Below, piece after piece: positions 61,794-64,000 of a DNA stretch of 64,000 nucleotides. Every line of letters begins with the position of its first letter. Positions within the stretch are counted from its first letter, which is position 1. The position numbers and the translations under genes are program-made. The notes under the pieces are model-generated. The model was not told the DNA's origin and made no database searches. It worked only from the letters and a program-made list of their open reading frames with translations. This DNA comes from Streptomyces lunaelactis (GTDB lineage: Bacteria > Actinomycetota > Actinomycetes > Streptomycetales > Streptomycetaceae), in NCBI RefSeq assembly GCF_003054555.1, contig NZ_CP026304.1, forward strand, positions 7,316,001 to 7,380,000. Direction: 5' to 3'.

Positions 61794-63089
61794 ATGACAC
61801 CTCATCAGATACAGGCTCTGTTCATCGGACTCGCGGCGATACTTGTGCTCAGCCGGGTCCTCGGCGCCGGTGCGCGTTATGTGGGGCAGCCGCCCGTGGT
61901 CGGCGAGATTCTCGCCGGCATCCTGGTCGGACCCTCGCTGTTCGGCGGCGCCGTCGCGGAGTTCCTCTTCCCCGCCGACATCCGCCCACTGCTCACCGCG
62001 CTGGCCAACCTCGGCCTGGTCCTCTTCATGTTCGTCATCGGATACGAACTGGACCTGGCCCTGCTGCGCGGCAAGGAGAAGGTCGCGGCGAGCGTCTCGC
62101 TCTGCTCGGTCGTGCTCCCCTTCTCTCTCGGCGTGCTGCTCGCGCTCCATCTGAGCAACAGTCACCACACCACCAACCGGACCGGGTTCGTGCTCTTCAT
62201 CGGCGCGGCCATGTCCGTCACCGCCTTCCCGGTACTGGCCAGAATCCTGGCCGACAGCGGCCTCGGCCGGACCAGGATCGGCGGGATCGCGCTCGCCAGC
62301 GCGGCCTTCGACGACATCGTGGCCTGGTCGCTGCTGGCCGTCGTGGTCACGGTCTCGGGCGGTGGCGATCAGTGGGCGATGCTGCTCGCACCGGTCTATC
62401 TGGCCCTGATGTTCTTCGTGGTCAAGCCGGGGCTGCGGCGGCTGTTCGACGACCGAGGGGGCAGCGGGCGGATCACCGCGGACCGGCTCATCGTCGTACT
62501 CGGCGGCCTGATGCTGTCCTGCTGGGCCACCGAGTGGCTCGGGGTGCACTTCGTCTTCGGCGCGTTCCTGTTCGGCGTCATCATGCCCCGCAGCACCTCC
62601 GAACTGGTCCGGATGCAGGTCGTCGACCGCTTCGAACACCTCAGCCGGCTGCTGCTGCTCCCGGCGTTCTTCGTCGTCGCCGGCCTGAAGGTCGATCTGT
62701 CGCAGACCGGTCTGAAGGGCCTCGGCGAACTCGGGCTCATCCTGCTCGTCGCCATCTCGGGCAAGTTCATCGGTGCCTTCGTCGGTGCCCGGGTCAACGG
62801 CGTGCCCGCGCTGCAGAGCGGAGTCCTCGCGACACTGATGAACACCCGAGGGCTCACCGAGATCGTCATTCTCACCATCGGACTTCAACTGGGCGTCCTC
62901 GACGCCGGGTTGTACGCCCTCATGGTGGTCATGGCGCTGGTGACGACCGCGATGGCCGGACCGCTGCTGTATCTGTTCAAGCGGCGCGCGGGCGGCTCCG
63001 AGGCCATCGGGAACTACGACGAGGCCGCGGTGGAGGACGAGGCGGGGAAGGAGCGGCCCGTCGCGTCGGCCGGCCGGCCGACGGGCTGA
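61794..63089 (+). CDS. CPA2-type cation/proton antiporter
   Basis: A 431-residue integral membrane protein with about 12 hydrophobic helices and antiporter signatures (GQPPVVGEILAGILVGPSLFG, SVTAFPVLARIL, SAAFDDIVAW with the key Asp pair, FGAFLFGVIMPR, NTRGLTEIV). A charged cytoplasmic tail ends it. The ATG at 61794 follows AGGGGGC better than the GTG at 61788. Antiporters of this class occur next to aromatic polyketide clusters with a MarR regulator, for example the formicamycin cluster, where export or resistance has been proposed. The function here is inferred. Confidence 0.88.
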   Translation: MTPHQIQALFIGLAAILVLSRVLGAGARYVGQPPVVGEILAGILVGPSLFGGAVAEFLFPADIRPLLTALANLGLVLFMFVIGYELDLALLRGKEKVAASVSLCSVVLPFSLGVLLALHLSNSHHTTNRTGFVLFIGAAMSVTAFPVLARILADSGLGRTRIGGIALASAAFDDIVAWSLLAVVVTVSGGGDQWAMLLAPVYLALMFFVVKPGLRRLFDDRGGSGRITADRLIVVLGGLMLSCWATEWLGVHFVFGAFLFGVIMPRSTSELVRMQVVDRFEHLSRLLLLPAFFVVAGLKVDLSQTGLKGLGELGLILLVAISGKFIGAFVGARVNGVPALQSGVLATLMNTRGLTEIVILTIGLQLGVLDAGLYALMVVMALVTTAMAGPLLYLFKRRAGGSEAIGNYDEAAVEDEAGKERPVASAGRPTG

Positions 63090-63108
63090 GAGGCTGACGG
63101 CACGACAG

Positions 63109-63145
63109 CAGAAGGGTCCGCCGGCCTGGCCGGCGGACCCTTCTG
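63109..63145. terminator. Terminator between the antiporter and the LLM-type oxidoreductase genes
   Basis: A perfect 17-bp stem (63109-63125 with 63129-63145) and a 3-base loop lie between two converging genes. It is the strongest hairpin in the window and a natural boundary for the biosynthetic region on its right side. Confidence 0.88.
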
Positions 63146-63163
63146 TGTGCGGCGTTCGGCCTC

Positions 63164-64000
63164 TCAGCCCAGCGTCGCCCCTGCGAGCAGCTCCAGTTGC
63201 CCCGCATCGGAGGTGCAGGGGAAGACCAGCAACTCGTCGCAGCCCGCCGCCTCGTACGCGGCGGCCGTCTCGCGCAGCCGTGCCGCGTCGGTGATGACCG
63301 CCTTGGCCGCCATCTCCGCCTTCGGGCCGATGAAGGAGTAGTACGCCCGCAGATACGACTGGGCGACCTCCGTGGCGCCCGGGCCGAGGCACGCGTACAC
63401 CAGCGCCACCAGCCGCGGTGCGCCGGTACGGCCCCGGTCCTGCCACGCCGCACGGGCCTGACGGGCAAGCTCGGCGTAGGCGGTCGCTGAGCTGCCGCCG
63501 GCGATCCAGCCGTCGGCGAACCTGGCCGCGCGCGCCATCGCCGCGGGAGTGTGGCCGCCCACGATGATCTCCGGCCCCGCACCCTTGGGGAACGGCCCGA
63601 TACCGGGCACCGGACCCTTGCCGCCCCACACCTCCCGCAGCTCCGTGAGGATGCCGTCGAGACGCTTCCCACGGTCGCCGTAGGGGGCGCCGGTGGCGCG
63701 GAAGTCGTCGTCGCGGCCGCCGGCCGCCACCCCGACCGTCAGCCGGCCGCCCGAGATCTCATGGATCGTGGCGAGCTGCTTGGCCAGCAGCGGGGTGCCG
63801 GGGCGGTAGGCGGCGAGCAGGATGGACGTCGTCAGCCGGATCCGCTCGGTCACCGCGGCCGCGGCGGCGAGCGAGGTCAGCGGCTCATAACTGTCGTACA
63901 CCAGACGGTCGAGGGTGCCGAGGCTGGAGAACCCGTGGTTCTCCGCCAGCCGCGCCCAGTCGACGAGGCGGCGCCCGTCGATGTCCGGCACTGTCGTGGG
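63164..64000 (-). CDS. LLM-class F420/flavin-dependent oxidoreductase, 5'-truncated
   Basis: At least 278 residues of a luciferase-like monooxygenase-family protein; the frame stays open to the window end, and homologous proteins start a few residues further upstream. Segments seen are WARLAENHGFSSLGTLDR, SILLAAYRPGTPLLAKQLATIHEISGGRLTVGVAAGG, and FADGWIAGG. These enzymes use F420 or FMN for hydride transfer. It is convergent with the antiporter and past a strong terminator, so it probably belongs to the flanking genome rather than the pathway. Confidence 0.85.
   Translation of the reverse strand, partial: PTTVPDIDGRRLVDWARLAENHGFSSLGTLDRLVYDSYEPLTSLAAAAAVTERIRLTTSILLAAYRPGTPLLAKQLATIHEISGGRLTVGVAAGGRDDDFRATGAPYGDRGKRLDGILTELREVWGGKGPVPGIGPFPKGAGPEIIVGGHTPAAMARAARFADGWIAGGSSATAYAELARQARAAWQDRGRTGAPRLVALVYACLGPGATEVAQSYLRAYYSFIGPKAEMAAKAVITDAARLRETAAAYEAAGCDELLVFPCTSDAGQLELLAGATLG

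Noticed and set aside
63164..64000. LLM-type oxidoreductase as a tailoring enzyme of the aromatic pathway
   Set aside because: It is beyond the strongest terminator in the window, convergent with the antiporter and cut by the window edge, so flanking genome is the simpler reading.

Overview
The window is a high-GC actinomycete sequence, most likely Streptomyces. It shows long co-directional operons with ATGA/GTGA overlaps, frequent GTG starts, SARP regulators, rare TTA codons and a miniature inverted-repeat element. Almost all of it is specialised metabolism: four dense biosynthetic blocks side by side. A glycoside hydrolase fragment (1-876) and a partial F420-type oxidoreductase (63164-64000) probably mark the flanks. 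All assignments come from reading motifs and gene order; no database search was run.

Block 1 (about 969-17547, all +) is an acyl-tetronate pathway. A fatty acyl-AMP ligase, an ACP and two acyl-CoA-dehydrogenase-like enzymes would activate and desaturate a fatty acid. A KS-AT-ACP polyketide synthase, with a malonyl-type AT, would add one unreduced unit. A FkbH-like glyceryl transferase, a second ACP and a KSIII-like enzyme would then form the tetronate ring. A 2-oxoacid-dehydrogenase-type acyltransferase and an alpha/beta hydrolase match the acetylation/elimination pair that makes an exocyclic methylene in the agglomerin and abyssomicin family. A phosphopantetheinyl transferase, a flavin monooxygenase and a P450 (17560-18759, -) complete the set.

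Block 2 (18885-26354) is mostly regulation: a NarL-type two-component pair arranged tail to tail, two SARP activators and a type II thioesterase. Embedded in it is an apparent RiPP pair on the minus strand: a 121-residue precursor with a nitrile-hydratase-like leader and a fused YcaO cyclodehydratase. No azoline dehydrogenase, protease or dedicated exporter for it is present here.

Block 3 (26359-40691) is a pathway I cannot match to a described product. The minus arm holds an NAD(P)-binding dehydrogenase-like protein, an ATP-grasp ligase, a protein with PLP fold-type-II-like motifs, a condensation-like domain and an MFS exporter. The plus arm holds an aldehyde-dehydrogenase-fold protein lacking the usual Glu base, a small KS-like protein, a TPP enzyme lacking the usual Glu, an AMP ligase, a stand-alone KS and a GNAT-like transferase. 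The GNAT gene carries a TTA codon.

Block 4 (40670-61700 or 63089) is a type II polyketide pathway of the pentangular-polyphenol kind. It contains ACP, KS-alpha, chain-length factor, TcmN-like and TcmI-like cyclases, two SchA/CurD-like cyclases, a cupin, two ketoreductases, two ABM-type small monooxygenases and two DUF1772-type proteins. A Tat-exported multicopper oxidase, two flavin hydroxylases and two O-methyltransferases provide tailoring. A complete acetyl-CoA carboxylase (AccDA fusion, BCCP, biotin carboxylase) supplies malonyl-CoA. A MarR regulator and a cation/proton antiporter close the cluster. A 177-bp MITE-like element lies just upstream of the carboxylase genes. Whether the four blocks make separate products or share intermediates cannot be decided from sequence.
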